From an uncultured Bacteroidota bacterium (GTDB taxonomy: Bacteria; Bacteroidota; Bacteroidia; Bacteroidales; UBA12481): a stretch of 5,506 nucleotides of DNA. Below the pieces are notes generated by a model that was not told the origin of the DNA, made no database searches, and worked only from the letters and a program-made list of their open reading frames with translations. Shown piece after piece: positions 4,090 to 5,506 of this stretch. The position numbers were made by a program, and so were the translations under genes. How positions within the stretch are numbered: position 1 is the first letter of the stretch; the number at the start of each line of letters is the position of its first letter. The stretch spans positions 1-5,506 of the forward strand of contig CAILAQ010000264.1 in NCBI GenBank assembly GCA_903832165.1, read 5' to 3'.

Positions 4090-5506
4090 TTATTGTACTA
4101 CTACTTTTTCAACTTTAACACCTTTACCATCATTTACTTTCAGGTAATAAACACCTTTTGCGAATGAGGAAGCGTCAATGTCTTCATTGTAGCTGTATGT
4201 AGCTTTTACTTCGTTGCGATAAACAACCTGACCGGAAATATTAACCAGTTCAATTGTCATATCAGCAGCTTCAGGATTACTGATGCTTACAGTAAACTTA
4301 CCGTTTGTCGGGTTAGGATAAACGCTCAGTGAACTCATCAGGTCGCTGTTATCAACTGCTGAACCACTTTCCCAGCTCATCTGGAGTAAATAATCAACTG
4401 TCTGTGGCGGAGCCCAGGTTGAGATGATTACAAAGTAGGTACCGGCAACGATTTTCTTGCGGAACTGACCACCATTAGGTCCACCTACGAATGCCTTGCA
4501 ATGATCTTTGGTAAGTTCAGCTTTCGGGCATACGTCAAGTACGTGGATCGAACCATAAGCGCCAAGGATATTACCAATCAGGTAACCATCAGCAACGGTA
4601 ACAGTGTAAACTTTATCGTTACCATCCATGTAGTTCGAGTAAGGTGAGCAAGGTGATGAATTATAATCATCAGCGAAACCAACAGTGGTTCCAAAATGAT
4701 TAACAACCGGCAAGGTCAGAGGAATTGCATTTTCGCAAACATCACCATCCAGCGGATAGGTAACATTGATATTGAAATAGAATCCTTCATAAGCATGCAG
4801 TGAAGTCGGGAAAGCCAATGGCCAGAAAATGTAGATCGATTCACCACCGTTAACAGCGGTAACAATGCTTGAAGAAGCACGGTTGTATGAGCAAGCTGCT
4901 TCCATATCATCGTGTGATCCGATCAATGTTCCTGCACAATCAGCATAAACATAAAGCATAGTATCCCATGAATATTCACCTGCAACAGCAATTGCCTGAT
5001 GAACGTCGCAACTGGTTACCTGAACCAGAGAGAATTTATCAGCAGTGTACTTGAACCAGGTATTCTGACTTGGAGCCCAGTTACGTCCTTTAGCGGCAAC
5101 AGCAGCTGTGTAGCAGCTCAAGCCTTCACCGGACAATGGAATCTCAATGGTCTGATCACTGTAAAGACCGTAAGTAACAACGATTTTACCAGTTTTAACA
5201 CCAATGTCAGTCGGTTTGAAGTTCACGGTGAAATTCAGTGCAGCACCTGATGCTCCAACAGTGTAAGCCCAGCCAGTGGCTGCAGTTACTTCAGTTGGGT
5301 AAGTGTTTGCATCAACTAAAGAGAAGGCGGCTGAACCAACGAGTTCAACTTTCTTAACTTTCAGTATCGATACACCGGTATTTTTAACCGCGAAAGCCAA
5401 AGTTCCGGTAGCATTTACCTGAACACCACCAAAGTCACCAGGACTTGGAGCAGCAGAAATCAAAGGAGTTGTAATCAACTGAGAAACGCAAACATCATCA
5501 ATAAAC
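4090..5506 (-). CDS. Secreted protein with choice-of-anchor-D-like domain, two PPC-like domains and T9SS type A sorting domain (5' truncated)
   Basis: The frame is open from the window edge to TAA at 4090, about 471 visible codons, so the N-terminus and signal peptide lie outside. The first residues, FIDDVCVSQ, look like the last strand of a MAM/jelly-roll-type module, where an IDDV-type motif is usual. Bases about 5442-5122 encode a choice-of-anchor-D/HYDIN-like Ig domain (FGGVQV, then AVKNTGVSILKV, NFTVNFKPTDIG and IPLSGEG). Bases 5118-4759 encode a PPC-like beta domain with DTMLYVYADCAGTLIGSHDD, and 4746-4366 a second one beginning GDVCENAIPLTL, with several probably disulfide-forming Cys. 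Bases 4332-4093 encode the T9SS tag, opening VYPNPTNG and ending KVVVQ. No catalytic residues are visible; a protease or adhesin domain could lie in the missing part. A TTG at 5478 is internal, because the frame runs on upstream with sensible protein sequence. Confidence 0.88.
   Translation of the reverse strand, partial: FIDDVCVSQLITTPLISAAPSPGDFGGVQVNATGTLAFAVKNTGVSILKVKKVELVGSAAFSLVDANTYPTEVTAATGWAYTVGASGAALNFTVNFKPTDIGVKTGKIVVTYGLYSDQTIEIPLSGEGLSCYTAAVAAKGRNWAPSQNTWFKYTADKFSLVQVTSCDVHQAIAVAGEYSWDTMLYVYADCAGTLIGSHDDMEAACSYNRASSSIVTAVNGGESIYIFWPLAFPTSLHAYEGFYFNINVTYPLDGDVCENAIPLTLPVVNHFGTTVGFADDYNSSPCSPYSNYMDGNDKVYTVTVADGYLIGNILGAYGSIHVLDVCPKAELTKDHCKAFVGGPNGGQFRKKIVAGTYFVIISTWAPPQTVDYLLQMSWESGSAVDNSDLMSSLSVYPNPTNGKFTVSISNPEAADMTIELVNISGQVVYRNEVKATYSYNEDIDASSFAKGVYYLKVNDGKGVKVEKVVVQ

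Noticed and set aside
1..5506. A novel multi-gene system such as defence or biosynthesis
   Set aside because: The genes are an alanine racemase end, a common type of regulator and two T9SS-exported proteins on mixed strands. They do not form an operon, and none has a nuclease, toxin, kinase or synthase signature.

Overview
The window looks like a chromosome segment from a member of the Bacteroidota, probably Bacteroidales or Marinilabiliales. The supports are two large secreted proteins ending in type IX secretion (T9SS) type A sorting domains, a Bacteroidetes-style Crp/Fnr regulator, start sites without a clear Shine-Dalgarno sequence, and two TAnnTTTG boxes of the Bacteroidetes -7 promoter type at the right distance from start codons. 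The rank below phylum is a guess.

Layout. The left edge holds the last 57 codons of an alanine racemase domain (+), most likely the end of the MurF-Alr fusion usual in this phylum. Two bases after its stop comes the stop of a convergent Crp/Fnr-family regulator (- strand, start placed at 880). A divergent promoter region of about 150 bp follows, with one -7-like box facing each way and a perfect 7-7-7 inverted repeat between them. It leads into a 741-residue secreted multidomain protein (+, 1029-3254): signal peptide, beta-sandwich modules, a glycogen-binding-like E-set domain and a T9SS tag. A strong intrinsic terminator ends it. The right edge is a second T9SS-exported protein on the - strand (stop at 4090, open through the window end). 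It has the tail of a probable MAM/jelly-roll-type module, a choice-of-anchor-D-like Ig domain, two PPC-like domains and a T9SS tag. A double hairpin/terminator follows its stop.

The two convergent secreted-protein genes are separated by 835 bp with no credible gene. This spacer is rich in structure: an isolated hairpin, a run of three REP-like palindromes, a degenerate heptanucleotide tandem repeat kept in 7-nt register, and a 14-bp palindrome followed by a T tract. It is the least explained part of the window.

How the genes relate. Alr serves peptidoglycan synthesis and shares no obvious function with the others. The regulator and the first secreted protein share a divergent promoter region, so regulation of one by the other is possible but not shown. 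The two secreted proteins are related by their export tag (about 43 of 80 positions identical by hand alignment, both ending KVVVQ), not by the rest of their architecture. I see no catalytic domain in either and no evidence for a defence, mobile or biosynthetic system.
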